This document shows, piece after piece, positions 10,950 to 23,205 of a stretch of 64,000 nt of DNA. Position 1 is the first letter of the stretch; each line of letters begins with the position of its first letter. Origin of the DNA: Phoronis australis (taxonomy: Eukaryota; Phoronida; Phoronidae); assembly GCA_002633005.1 (NCBI GenBank), contig NMRA01000996.1:6435-70434 (forward strand). Direction: 5' to 3'. The notes under the pieces were generated by a model that saw nothing but the letters and a program-made list of their open reading frames with translations, was not told the DNA's origin and made no database searches. A program made the position numbers and the translations under genes.

Positions 10950-13900
10950 GTATGTGTATTGTGACCTACTGCTGTGACCAGTGGTTTGGGGAATAATGTG
11001 TCTTGATATCAAAGAAATGCGATTTGGAAAGTCTGTGGTTTAGTGTGCCGTCAAATTTATGAATTTTGTCTTTGCTACATTATGACTCAAAAACATGTCG
11101 TTTACTCGATTTTCATAGATCAACATTTAGCATACAGCATGAGTAGCAACATCCAGTAACTGTCAACAATCATAAATTACGTAATGCGGCTTCAATGTCA
11201 TCTTCATTATTTGTCATTCAGTAATTGCTCAAGAGTAATTTGAAAATTTGTTGGGATATGATTCCCACCCGCAGCCATCCAGCTGCTTTTAGATCCTTGC
11301 ACTCCTTTTTTGAGGATTTCTATATTTTTTGTTTGACAGTTTTTTATATGTTGCCATCAAACCAAGTCCTTAGTGATGTTTTCCAGGCAATAGTCACTTG
11401 CAGGATATCATAGTTTGAGAACCAGTTTGATGCTTATTAATCAGTGAAGTAAACTGGTTCTCAAAATGTCGGACCTCATGTATTATAAAGTCCAAGTGAT
11501 AGGACATGTTCGGTGATTTGGACTTAGTCTACTGTTCATTCTGTTTAGTAGTGCTCATGATGTATCATCTCTAGGTAACAATCCTGAAGCCCTTTGGGAT
11601 CCCGATTCTTAACACTGTTTGACTATGTTCTTGTTGAAGCTTGTGTATGCCTACTGTTCATTACAGTGACATGTCCATACTTGGTTTCTGTCTATATTTA
11701 CACTCTTATCTCTGTTTAGTTTACTATATTGGAGAACACCTGACTGACTTCAGAAGATAAGAAGTCAAGGGTAGACCAACTTACACCCTGACTATAACAA
11801 ATTGCAACTTGTGTTGAGGAATGCATTCTTGGTTAAGATAAGATGCACAGGTTATTTAATAACATTTTAGATCTTAAATCAAAACAAAGTTAATTATTAT
11901 ATTATTCAACTTGACTAAAACATATGTATCATGCAATCTTGAGAACAACGAAAACTTCAATGTTTTTAAAAGCATTGCAATTTTGATATTCCCGAATAGC
12001 ACAGTGTGCACTGATGTAAGGATAAACAGTTGAGGAAATCATATTAAGTTTTCCATTAAATGAGAGCATGAAGTTGGAAGACATCAGAGCACACGTGATA
12101 AACTGCCTGTGGTTGAAAAACAACTAATGGATTTCGTCAAAAGTAGCATTTCATAGAGTTCAGAATGAAACTGCAAATCGTTACTAACAGAATTAGTGGA
12201 GATTTTTTTCCCTGAAATAGTATTGATTTTTGGTGAGAATATATTCATCAACCTCGTTTCGAAACCTGCAGTACGTTGGCATTCCGTGCTAAGAGTTCGC
12301 AAGTGGTAAACTGTACTCTAAAAGGTTTTAGCTGTTCTAGTGAAAATCTGTAGTAAAACGTAGAGGCGTTGTTTTATGGTGTGGTTTAATTGTTATAAGG
12401 TGACTGAGTAAGCCCACTCAGGCTGGGGGGTTGAATATTCTGTATTTGGGATTATGTACGCACTGGCACTCTTATGTCATTGTAATAAATATGTAATAAA
12501 TAGAAGGATGGTACTTAATGTTATTTAGGGCATTGTTGACAAGTAAGGTATTTTGACTCTGTGATCTCACATTTGTAGAAAGCCTGCAGAGTTTGATTTT
12601 TGACCATACCAATCTCCCATGAATTGGGTCACGTGACCTTGTAATTAATAAAATTTAACAAAAGGAAAGCTACATTGATCTAAAACAAAGATGCTAATAA
12701 CATGATCGAATTTCATTTGGTAAATGTTCAAGATGAGATCTCAAAAACTGTGTTATAGTAAAATATAATTTCAGTTTTTATTTTATACAACTTGAGTTTG
12801 ATCACGGAAACAAAAAATAAAAGTCCCTCATGCTAACGTTAGTAGGGCATTTTGAAAACAATTCCTAACACCGGTTCGGAGAACAGTGCCTTAAACCATT
12901 GTAGCTGAAAATTTCATATTAAGTGGCTAACCAATTTCTGATATATGATATTCAGTCTAAAGTTTGCCAGGTTTGACATTTTGGTAAGCTCCTACACACC
13001 CTGAAACACTTCCCTATTACTATTGTCATAGAGGCATGCACTTGCTGATACAGTAATGCCACATGACACAACGCAGTGATAGGTGGCTGTTTGTAGTCAG
13101 CGTTATCAAATGGCCTGCGTTCTCATGACTACCTGTTGTCATGTTTTGTCACACCTGTGACCCTGATCAATACGTACTTGCCTGGAGCTATAGCTAACGA
13201 GGCATAATTTCTACAACCAGGTTTTGACTCTTGATTGATCAAATAAAAAACTCCTTTTTAATAAAAGCCATGCACCGTGACATCTGCACGAAATGTGAAT
13301 CAAGTAGAGGATGCTGCTGTATTACACCGAAATGTTCTGTTGTATAGTGAAGAAGGCTTAAGGTTTATTGCTGGACTTGTATGAGAAAAATGTCCAATTT
13401 TGGCCAACTTCGGAACATCATATCTCAAAAATGTCTGGTCGAATTAACGTGAAACTTTAGGACACTATGCTTTGTATACTGTTCTCTAAAATTCTTTTAG
13501 GGATTGTTTTTAGTATTCAACCTTTGCGTTACGGGCTATCAAAAATAAGATTTTTATGAAAAAATATGCATAAAATGAAATCAGAATGATTTCGGAATAC
13601 TGTAATCAACATTTTTGAGATTTTATCTTAATCATTTACATCATACACAGTTAGCTTATTTTTGATCCCGTTGTTTTGTTATGAATTTACCTTTTATTTC
13701 TTTTTGACTAAATTTTTCTAAAACATTTTGGTCACATGTCCTAATTAATGACATGTTAGTGTAGTCAAAAATCGAATTATACAGAATTTCTACTTTCAGA
13801 TGCCGAGTTAAATTCTATGGTTTTGAATATAATTTGGCTAAATGTACAAATTTGTGGGTAAGGTCCTACTTAAAATCGCAGACTTGTTGAGTTTCCACAC

Positions 13901-16900
13901 ATTTCAAGCATGGTCCAACCCAAAATGATGATTATCTCACTTATGATTTATTTCCTGATGACATGTTTTCTGTTCGATTGCCTGCTTACATTAAAACAGA
14001 GCTTTGTGAGAATACCAACATGAGTACTTGTCAACATGTTTCACTTTCTGTCATATAGCAAAAAGAAAGAACTTGTGCCAACTCCATACTGTTCCGTGCA
14101 TTTCCTGGCTTTGACACTTGGGCAGAATTTGTACATTTTTGTTTTTTGCTTTGTTTTTTCCGGTGATGTCACAATTTCCANTCGGACTCCTACGTTCGTC
14201 ATGTGTATGTTATTAACTTCTTTTGTTCATCCTCACCACCATCTTCGTCATATTCGTCATCTTTGTCATCATCTTTATCGTCATCTTTTTGGTTAATTTC
14301 GCCAAGGTTCGCTCCTCGGAGCGCTTTCATTTGCTTTGTTTTTTCCGGTGATGTCACAATTTCCAAAGTACGTATCACAGGAACAGATGTGTTTATCCTC
14401 CTGCATATTTTAGAAATTATTTAAGGTTGTGGGGACCTATATGAATAATTTGCCTTCTCCTACTGCGTACACAGCTAGGCTCTTCACTTATTCGTCATGC
14501 GGTGTTAAGCACAATTTATTTTGCGAAAATTTTCAACCTAGATTTAAGAAAATTGAGTCATTTAGTATGATCTTATCTCACTTTGTAGTGTGTAGATGTC
14601 AAAGCAAATGTTCTCTTTGTAAAATATCCTTTATTTCTAGTAGTGGTAACCAGGCTTTGGAAAATTATCTGTAGAAAAAATCAAGTTTTGGTATTTTTTG
14701 TTTTTGTACAAATTAAGCATATTCACTGTGAACTTGCTGTTATTTTCTGTTCTCTTCAGTCTTCTGGCTGATGCAGTTTGTTTGTGAATAAATTATTCAA
14801 GACACAAAATTTAAATTCAATCGATCGAATTGTACATATAGCTCTGTAGTTTACTTCATGTACTTATTTCCAACTGGGCCCACTTGAGAATCTGTATTCA
14901 CTGAAGTGGTCACCCTGTCTTTTAAAGAAGTTTAAGCAAATAAATAAACAACTGTCTGTTATTTTCTTTTTTCAGTATGCTCTGTTCTTGATGATCATCT
15001 TCATCGCTGATTTGGCCGCTGGTATAGCTGGGTTTGTTTACCGCCAGAAGGTGGGTTGAGTTATGGTGCCTTGTGTTATTTAAACCATTTTAGAAGACGG
15101 TTAATCCCTTTTCAGTAAAATTTTCATGAGTTGTAACTTAGGACCTGTTCTTATCGAAACCTTCTTTCATGGTGCCGCAACAGTTATAAATTAATGGCAT
15201 CTGATGCTATATTCAAACGTTGCATTGTGATAGGTCTTATTGTGCTGGATTGTGCACCAACTAAGTTTGAAATAACTGATTTGATTGAAGAATTTTGTGA
15301 TATGCCACGGAATTCTGAACCGGGGGGCTTTTCTTTGCCGTTTACGCGGTCGTGTTTTTCATCAACCGATGTATCTCAGACATGGATCCCTTCATACCAG
15401 TTGCCGTGACTGGACAGCACCACAATATTATTGAAGTTCAGTGAAAATATTAACATTATTGCTGCAGGATAACAGACACTGTTCAATGAAAATACCACTT
15501 GGCTAATTCTTGAACTGTTGCACTTGCATTCTGTTCCAATTAATGTTAGCAGCATCATCCTGCATACCTCTCAATCTGTATTACTGGAAATTCCTGTGTT
15601 ATCACAATCTGCTACACTGTATCAGAATTGGTTCTGTAGCTTTCTGTTGAGTTGAATAATACCAAGTTTTGAGAGTAGGTTGTTCTCTAAAAATGTAGCA
15701 GCCTGTTGTCAGACAATGTCTAATTGCCCTCATGTCACACAAATCAATCACTGTCTGACTAACTTGCACAGGTATTTAAAAGTTAATATCCATAGCGCCT
15801 GCATCAGTTACCTGTCAATGCGGGTACTGAATAATGAATACTTATGCTACTCAGCAGAACAACTATGCTGCGGTGAGTCAGTAAAGACACTTGATTGTTC
15901 CTTTAGATTGAGCTTCTGAGTCAGACATGAGTGTGAACCACTGCCATGCTGTCATGTTATGACATGCCATGGCATAGTTGTTCAGTGTCTATGTTGTCAT
16001 GCTAACAGTCCCTCAAAGTTTTAAAATCTTAACACTACCCAGTCACCATAAATGTGGCAGTGGTCAGATATGTCTGTGAAATTCCTGAAGGGCGGGATAG
16101 ATTAGGAGTTGTAGTACTGCCACATATTCATAGAGGGCACTAGTGTGAAGGCATATTAATGCCTCTAAGCACATATTTATAGCTGTTTGATAGCGTTTTT
16201 TTTCATCGCAGTTTTTCGATATCAACTGTCATGTCATTTAAAGCAAAAGTCGTATGGATGTTGAAGCGGCTGCAATGAATTCAATTTTTGGTGATGATTT
16301 TGATGATTTAATGTCAGCAAATGTCTCAGTTGTTGAGACGAGGATGTGGATTTAGAGTGCATAAAATATCCACAATAATGATAAGATGGGTAAATATCCA
16401 AATTTTATTGTAGGCTGGAAAGGGGTAAGGCCACGGATGAATTTAATGGCTGAGTGGTTCTGGAAATTCGAACAAAAATAATTGCCAAAATCGTCAACTT
16501 GATGGGGGAAATTGCCAGCACCTACTGTAAAAGTGTCGGCTTATCTTCAGGCCATCTTCACAAAATTGATGGCTCATTGTCTTTCATTTGACTAGGATGC
16601 AATGAGTGTTGGAAAACTGTTGGGTTGCCACCGAAAGCACTAACATTAAAAAAACTCAACATCACACTGGGCTTAATAGATAAAATTGACAGTCTGCAAA
16701 AGTTCCTGCTGCCGTTGGAAAATTTTGAAACTATTAACAAAATCTTGGCTCCTGTTTCTGGAGAATCACCTTTTATTTGTTCAAAAGTTCTTAAATTTTA
16801 TTTTAAGTTACGAATTGTGTGTGAGACCATTTGTAATTTTGCAAGTGGGGTGCTAATCCTAGTCGTGTCACTGTTACAGTTGTGTCATGGCTTTGGGGTG

Positions 16901-19900
16901 GGGGGAGTACTTAAACACAAGGTGTGCTAACAAGACGTGTATCTGATTTGGTTGGGTTTTGCAACGGCTAGTTTAAGTAGTACAGAGATTGTCTTTTCTG
17001 ATTGAAAGGGTGGTCTAACTGGCATAAAATTCTATGAATGGATGTCTCCTTCATATGAATAGCTTACCATGACTAGCTGGCCTTTTTAGTGTCCTCTCTC
17101 TAAAAGGATGCGTGTCTTACTTTTCCAGCTTCAAATAATTGGAGAGCACCCCCCCTCGGCCTTGCCAATAGGAGGTTCTGTGCCTTCTACAGTCTCCATT
17201 TGTTATCTCTCTACTTTACAATGTTCATGTCTCTGTGACATTACATGATGTTTTGTACCATTTGTTTAATACTTTCAGTTGGAGAAAGGTTATGAAGACG
17301 GTCTACAGATTGCTTTGAGAATATACGGCACAGAGAGTGACAAGGACCACATCAAAACGAAAACAATTGACGAAGTTCAACGCACTGTAATCATACTTCT
17401 TATGAGTTAGAAGCAATTTCATGCAGTTAACTATATTTGATAGTCAGCACATTGCATGTTAAATTATATCGCAGAATTTATCACGAGATGGATGACACAG
17501 TAATTAGTGCTGCGCTCCATGTGCTGTCCGTAGGATTGAGTCAAAAGATGATATGTTGCAAAATTAATTTGAAGCAGTCAAATCAAAAATTTAATAATGA
17601 ATTTATTAAGTTTATGTGTAATTAAATTTTTTCATATTATCATTATTGTTGTTCTTACGTGACATGTAATAAAAACTGTCATTAAGAATGGTTGGAAAGT
17701 TACAAAACCTTACAGCAAGTGTGTCCAGATAAAATTCTACATTGATTTAAGGATGACCAAGCAGTTCCAGCATTCACAAATGTCAACGTCTTCTCTTCCA
17801 GTTGAAATGCTGTGGTGTTCAGAACTACACTGACTGGTTTAGCACTCCTTGGGAGAAGGCACAGAAGGGCAAACATTCAGTTCCCACCTCTTGTTGTCAG
17901 AAACCAAAGTGTAAGACGATGGGCCTACCGGCGAAATACCATAAGAGCTCAATCATTTACTCAGAGGTGATTACTTTGTACAGCGGCTAATATTGCGCTA
18001 CACGCCTAAGATAATAGGACAACTTTTTTTCTTTCTCTGTCATTTTGGCTTATTCTGTTCATGGAGATAATGTTCTTGTTCTGGTGGTGATCTCTCTGTT
18101 GTACAAACTCTAAAGATTGTGAAAATTGGCTCCGGCATTGTCGCATCATGAAAATGGCTATGCACCCAAGTTTCATATGGTTGCCATGTTGTCATAATCA
18201 TTATGGCCGTATGGAGGAAGAACATCTTCGTAAATTTGTGCTGTCACTGAACAGGAAAACTGTGAAACAAAGTAAATCATTACCAGGAAATATTGATTTT
18301 GAATGAAAATAAAAATTGCTCCAACAATTTAAAATTAATTTGAAATTCTTTTGTTAGAATTGGATGAAGTGTTTTTTTTTCAGTGCATGTGCAGTTCAGT
18401 TGCTGAAATCTTGTGTTTTACAATTGTAGACTGGTTTTGAAATGTTTTGAACACAAATTTTACACATTTTTTAACCATTTCAACAAGCTTCTATTTTTAA
18501 CTTTGACAAAAAGTAAGCGGTCTTCAATCACAGCTCATCAGTGTTAATTATGAATTATGCCTCTTGACCTGTATTTCCCATGCGCCGATCACAAATGAAT
18601 GCTGTATGTCAAGTGCTGCATGTAATGTACATTGTGTGCGTCTAGTGTGGTGTGCCTTAGTCTCCCTTACGTCGTTCTTTTTTTTGTCTTCTGCATTGAC
18701 TTTTTCAGTTCTAGTGGAAGTCTCTCTCTTTTCACTGATGACACAAACTGTCCAAAAAGATGCATAGTGATCACTACTTGGTTTTCTGTGTATGATTGGG
18801 TAGTGCAGATGTTGTTTTGTGTTGTTTTTACAAATTGTCGTGACTTTTCAGTTTCACATTCTTACAAATTTCAGGGATGTCACAAACAGGTTGTTACCTT
18901 TTTGGAGAAAAACCTCGCTGCTATTGCCGGCGTTGTTATTGGAATTTCATTCTTGAACGTAAGTATAGCTAAATTTGACCAAGTTTGTTCAAGTTTTATG
19001 TGTTGAATCTCTATTTGAAAATTTTTTCCACGCTTGAATTTCCTTGTTCCCTCACTGAGCATTGCTCTGTTAGCTTGAAAATGAGTACTGGTGAACAGGA
19101 ATTCATTCCCATATTACACCATCTCTCGTGGAGATGGGGGGGGGCATGTTTGGAAAGGTGACGGCTGGTGACAGAGCGTAGGGTTTGAAGTATGGTGACG
19201 TCATAAGTTGTTCAGTAACTGTTCTAAATACAAATGTTGAAAAACAAATTTTGTGCAGGAAATGTATGTTGTACGGCTCATTATTATTGTGCCTCATTAC
19301 TGATATTGCTTGGCTATTTTGGAACGATTTCTGCCTTCACCGTCTCTGAATTTTGTCATTTCGTCAGCAATTGAGAAAATCAAGAAGCAGACGTTCTGTG
19401 TAATTAGTTGTGATGCTGTTATTAGTTGGTGGATAGGAGAAGGGTTAGACCTTAATGACGTGTGTTGAGAAAAGGGGAAAACACTTCTAAATTTTGGACG
19501 TCATGATACATGAACTGTCCGGGGGTAAATCAGGCTCGTCAAAAAATCTTGAAAAAGCGTGTTGGTCCTTCAAGTAAACAGGATTAAATCTAGTTTGCAG
19601 TGGTGAGTATTTGGTTGAAGCAATTAATAGTTTCTGTTGAGCCAATGTTTTTTCATGTGTAATCAGAAATGTTCAAGATTTAAAAGAACAGAAACAAAGC
19701 CAGGGTTCCACCCCAAACATGAACCGATACCATGTTTTTTGTTCCAAGTTCACAGTTTGGGCCTGTCCAAAATGTGGTGTTAACGAGGAGTTGTAGAAGT
19801 AGTGTAGTCTGCTTCCTTTATTCAAGGTCGAACGTTCAAGTCCCAGTTGGGCACCCGAGCCAGATTTTTGGCTCCTCAGCTCGGTTTTAACTATGTATTA

Positions 19901-20932
19901 ATAAAATAATATATATTAATAAAGCTCGTAGAAGGTTCCTGGTGGTCAGTGTAATGAGCTCATATGAGCCGCTTGTGCACGTCTGATACAACGTGTACCT
20001 GTACATGTTGCTCTTACCATTGCACTTTTGGAAAAAAAACATAGCATAGCAGTGACGGAAATAAGTACAAGTATCAAAGTGCACTGCATGTACATGTACC
20101 TACTTGCCATTTAGAGGCTAAAACATATACATGTAGTAACTGTGATAGATGACTTCTTTTGTCAAGCAAGGTTCGAGGTATGAGATTATTTCAATAAAAG
20201 AGATTGCCAGAGCGAAGGTTTCAAAACATTATTACGAACGTCGGCAAAAATGCGTATTAATTACCAAAAATACTTAGCAGAAACGGAAAAAATATGCTTC
20301 AAATATTTTTGTTTTTAAGGAGTTTTGCAGATTATTGCTATTCTGAGCCTCGTATTTTCCATAACAGACTTTTTGATTCCATCCTTGCCTGGGCAATTTT
20401 TCTACTAAAATGTTTACCATGTTTTTACACTGTACTCCAAACAGATACTTTTCCCAAAACAAACAGCTGGTGACAATAAAGCAGGTTGTTTAGACGATGC
20501 TTTGGTGAAGTGGACCCCAATTTCGACAAAAGTTTTGAGAATGACACTGATGCTCCATATTTACATGTTCCTTTGACTGATGTTTTGAACAATCCATTCA
20601 AAGCAACGATAAAATTGTCCAACCTGGCCAGAGGTCAAGTTGCGTAGACTGAATAGGCGAGATTGTTGCGTGGTGCCAATTCCCTTGTTCAACATTGGCA
20701 AGATGCCACACTGTATTGTTGTCCATCTCATAACTTTTATGCAACTGGTGTTCTGGTGTAAGGCAAGTTATGAATTTCTGACAAATGGCTGTACGGCTGT
20801 TAACTTAGTGGTGCCAGCTTAGAACAGGGATATTTCATGTCATTTATTGCTGTTTTTCAGCTGATTGGTGCGCTGTTTGCCTGCTTTGTTGCCAGAGGAC
20901 TGAACAAAGCAAACTATGAGAACATAGCCTAG
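10761..20932 (+). CDS. tspan7-like: tetraspanin, TSPAN6/TSPAN7-like (six exons, 5' end missing)
   Basis: Four-pass membrane protein of the tetraspanin family, which organises partner proteins into membrane microdomains. Exons 10761-10949, 14976-15050, 17279-17386, 17802-17966, 18875-18958 and 20861-20932 all join in phase 0 with AG/GT borders and give 230 residues plus stop. In this numbering the end of TM1 is 1-13, TM2 about 33-53, TM3 64-84, the large extracellular loop about 85-190 and TM4 193-218. The loop carries the hallmark CCG (127-129), a CC pair (155-156), C161 and GC (180-181), the six-cysteine layout of TSPAN6/7. A sequon lies at N132. The AGIAGFVYR stretch after TM3 and the CCGVQNYT motif closely resemble vertebrate TSPAN7. 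The tail ends in YENIA, a possible YxxI sorting signal. The exon for the N-terminal tail and first half of TM1 (about 20 residues) is not securely identified. Confidence 0.93.
13350..13870 (+). repeat. copy of dispersed repeat family 'ccgttg-ttttg' (intronic)
   Basis: Shares with 58690-59130 and 61225-61700 the ordered blocks ccgttgttttgttat, a T-rich run, tcacatg...ctaattaa, aaatcgaattataca and tctactttcag. Its first part (aaaaatgtcca...caacttcgga) also matches 22700-22960. No open frame is seen. It is probably a non-autonomous transposable element. Confidence 0.65.
14146..14365 (+). repeat. 35-bp direct repeats flanking a single N
   Basis: An identical 35-bp segment ending in ggtgatgtcacaatttcca occurs at 14146-14180 and at 14331-14365. 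The first copy stops exactly at the undetermined base 14181. Between them lies a cat/cgt-rich low-complexity stretch (about 14222-14290). This looks like an unresolved contig overlap inside a tetraspanin intron. Confidence 0.75.
14976..15050 (+). CDS. tetraspanin exon: TM3
   Basis: A 25-codon exon with acceptor tttttcag and donor gtgggttg, phase 0 at both ends. It encodes the third membrane segment and the short AGIAGFVYRQK stretch leading into the large loop, closely like the ELVAGISGFVFR region of TSPAN7. Confidence 0.92.
17279..17386 (+). CDS. tetraspanin exon: first helices of the large loop
   Basis: A 36-codon exon with acceptor actttcag and donor gtaatc. It encodes the amphipathic start of the large extracellular loop and ends in DEVQRT, like the DHVQRS of TSPAN7 just before the CCG motif. 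Confidence 0.9.
17802..17966 (+). CDS. tetraspanin exon: CCG motif and variable loop
   Basis: A 55-codon exon with acceptor ctcttccag and donor gtgatt. It starts LKCCGVQNYTDW, the family signature, and contains SCC and a further cysteine that pair with the later GC in family structures. The sequon NYT is present. The fold assignment comes from the family; the cysteines are seen directly. Confidence 0.95.
18875..18958 (+). CDS. tetraspanin exon: GC motif and start of TM4
   Basis: A 28-codon exon with acceptor acaaatttcag and consensus donor gtaagt. It begins with GCHKQV, the last conserved loop cysteine, and runs into AAIAGVVIGISFLN, the first half of TM4. Confidence 0.93.
19790..20095 (+). 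repeat. tRNA-derived SINE, family 2, copy 1
   Basis: Has a box B-like ACGTTCAAGTCCC at 19832-19844 after a diverged tRNA-like head. The body reads ttttaactatgtattaataaa, then agaaggttcctggtggtcagtgtaatg. The same order of blocks recurs at 55975-56185. It lies in the last tetraspanin intron. Confidence 0.6.
20861..20932 (+). CDS. tetraspanin last exon: end of TM4 and tail
   Basis: The acceptor is gctgtttttcag. It encodes 23 residues then TAG at 20930-20932. It completes TM4 (LIGALFACFVA) and gives a short tail RGLNKANYENIA. YENI fits the tyrosine-based endosomal/lysosomal sorting pattern, at the same place as NQYEMV in TSPAN7. Confidence 0.93.
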   Translation: MIGALFACFVARGLNKANYENIA

Positions 20933-22194
20933 GCAGTTGACAGGCAGGAACCTGAAGAATTTGTTGCAGCAGCTAAATCACTCTTTTATCACTGGACATG
21001 AGATACATTTGATTTCAGAGCCTATTAAGTTAAGGCTGTAGGTTTAGGCTCAAGTCAAATTAATTGGGTGTGATCGACCTTGACATACCATACTTGTTTC
21101 TGCACAATGAAAAAATTGCTAACCTTAACTGTCCGTTAGATATGTGCTAAATGTTTAAGTTGGCTATAAACCTGTGTTCCGTCACAAAAGCTGAAACTTT
21201 TGATCAGGTTTCATTAGTTTTGTCCTTTACAATGAACAAACATATGTTTGAAGATCCAGACTGAACACTTCAATTTTGAGTCTGTTCGCTCCACTGTTGC
21301 CTATGTCTACAATCTGACGGTTGCTCAGTTGAAGGCGACAAATTCAAGATGCTAAGTACTACACAATGCATCTTTTCAAATTCACAACACTACATCTTTG
21401 CCATTACCTGGAAGAGATGCTTTGCAGACTTCTTGTGAAGAAGTTGAGATCCTTTTCAGAGTGACAAGTGACTATTAAATACTAAATTAGACTGGGTGTC
21501 GTACTGCAGGATCATAGCCAGTTTATTTTTGTATGTTTTGAGTATGAAATCTGTCTCATTTTTTCCGTCTATCTTTCAAAACAAACTGGACAAACGTCCT
21601 CAGAGGTCTGTCAGACTTTGTCAATCTTCGACAAAGATTTTGCCAGACTATTGGGCGTTTTAAGTTGAACGATAAAACATCATTTTTGATAAATTGTAAC
21701 CAGACCAACAGGTGGCGTTATTGCTCCTACTAGCTAGTTGTTTAATAGAGAATGTACTCCCCAGGTAAGTCGTTGCAATTTTGAGAAAGTGTGTGGAGCA
21801 CCGCCTGTTGAGATTTTGCTAAGTCAGAATTGAAATGGCTTCCATTCAGAACAAATGAATATTACTTGGTTACTATCATCAAATGTTCAGTTTATTTTGA
21901 AAGCTTCTGTGTCTACTCTCTGAGATTTTCAGAGATATTTTGATCCAGACGTTTAGTTTTTATTGCTATTTTACGTATAAGTATTTATATTAATCTATAC
22001 TCTTATAATTTCCCAGTGACAATACACATGCCAGGTTGGGTTGTGGTGATATACAGAGCTATGAATTGGTTGAATGTATTATTTTTGAAAATTAAATTAT
22101 AGTGCCATCGAAAGGACCAAGTGTCTTGAAGAAAAATGTTTTTGATATCAGATAATTTGGTAATCAACTTAAATATGCCTCTTAATCATTGTAG

Positions 22195-22545
22195 TTGAAA
22201 TCAAACTCAAAATTATTTTGGCATTTTCTATTGTGCTGCTGTGTGAACTCAAGTGTTTATTATTCTATACTTGGGTACATAATGGCCTACAGGGATTACT
22301 GTCTAGTGCTTGCTGACCCCAGCATTCAGGGTAAAAGATCAAGTTTGAACTTCTGAGTCTTTATGTCAGTTTGTAACTCGAATGTCAAGGTCATCATGTG
22401 AGAGCTTTGACTATAAACTCGGGCATAAAGCACAGAGTACCTGAACACAGACTAATAGCCACTTATCTTGGGCTCCAATCGCAAGAGTAGAGCAAAATGA
22501 CAAAATTAAATTCGAACTCGATTCCGAGTGCAAGGGTTAGACCCC
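22195..22545. mobile_element. foldback MITE, copy 1
   Basis: Left arm aactcaaaattattttggca...tgtgaactcaag...tattattctata and right arm cacagactaatag...ttcgaactcgattccgagtg match, in the same order, the element at 51570-51972. The arms are partly complementary to each other. There is no coding capacity. It lies in the presumed tetraspanin 3' UTR. Confidence 0.7.
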
Positions 22546-22699
22546 TTGTTGTAGGTATTGTTTACTAGTCTGGAGTGAAAATGTTCATGAGATCATTGAA
22601 GTTGTGTACAGTTGCTTCACTTGGTTACAGAAGGCAGTCTTTTTGACTTGTCAGTAGGTGGTGACGGTCTGCCTGAGGGTGTCACGAGTGAGCAGTTGT

Positions 22700-22960
22700 G
22701 AAGGAAAATTTTAAGGTTGTTCAGGACCCTAGAAAAAGTCCAGATTTGGCACAACTTCGGAAAAATCGTATTTCAAAAAGAGCTGATCAGATTCATTGGG
22801 TACTTTCAAATGCCATGCCTTACTTATGCCGTGTCCTCCAAAACGCTTTCACGAAATGCAGTTGAAGTGTTCCAGCTTCATGGGAGTGGTTGTCAAAAAG
22901 ACCTCCATAACTTTCATTCACTTTTTTGCTCTTTCCATTTTGCTTACTATTATTTTTGAT
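22700..22960 (+). repeat. partial copy of dispersed repeat family 'ccgttg-ttttg'
   Basis: ttaaggttgttcaggaccc and the following gtcca...cacaacttcggaaaaatcgtat match the 5' parts of the copies at 13350 and 61225. The 3' part of the family is not recognisable here. Confidence 0.55.
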
Positions 22961-23205
22961 TATACCGCCGTCGGAATGTAATCACAATTGCCTTTCCTTT
23001 TGTTAATTGTTATCATTCTTGGAAAATGTCAAACCTGCAGTCATGTAGTCGCATATCAACGTGCTATATATGTTTATGAGGTGTTTAATTTATTGTTTAC
23101 AAAAACTGTTATGTCTTTATGGAAATTATTTATCCCAAAAGCTTACTAGTGTACATGTACTTAATGTTTACGTAACATCTGGAATAAAGTACTATTGGAT
23201 CACCT

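Larger units (their letters stand above)
20933..23205 (+). other. probable tetraspanin 3' UTR with poly(A) signal
   Basis: No coding frame follows the TAG at 20932. The first canonical AATAAA is at 23183-23188, followed by a GT-rich stretch (gtgtatgttttta near 23210) as expected for cleavage. An ATTAAA-type variant near 21474 could serve a shorter transcript. The extent is inferred. Confidence 0.45.
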
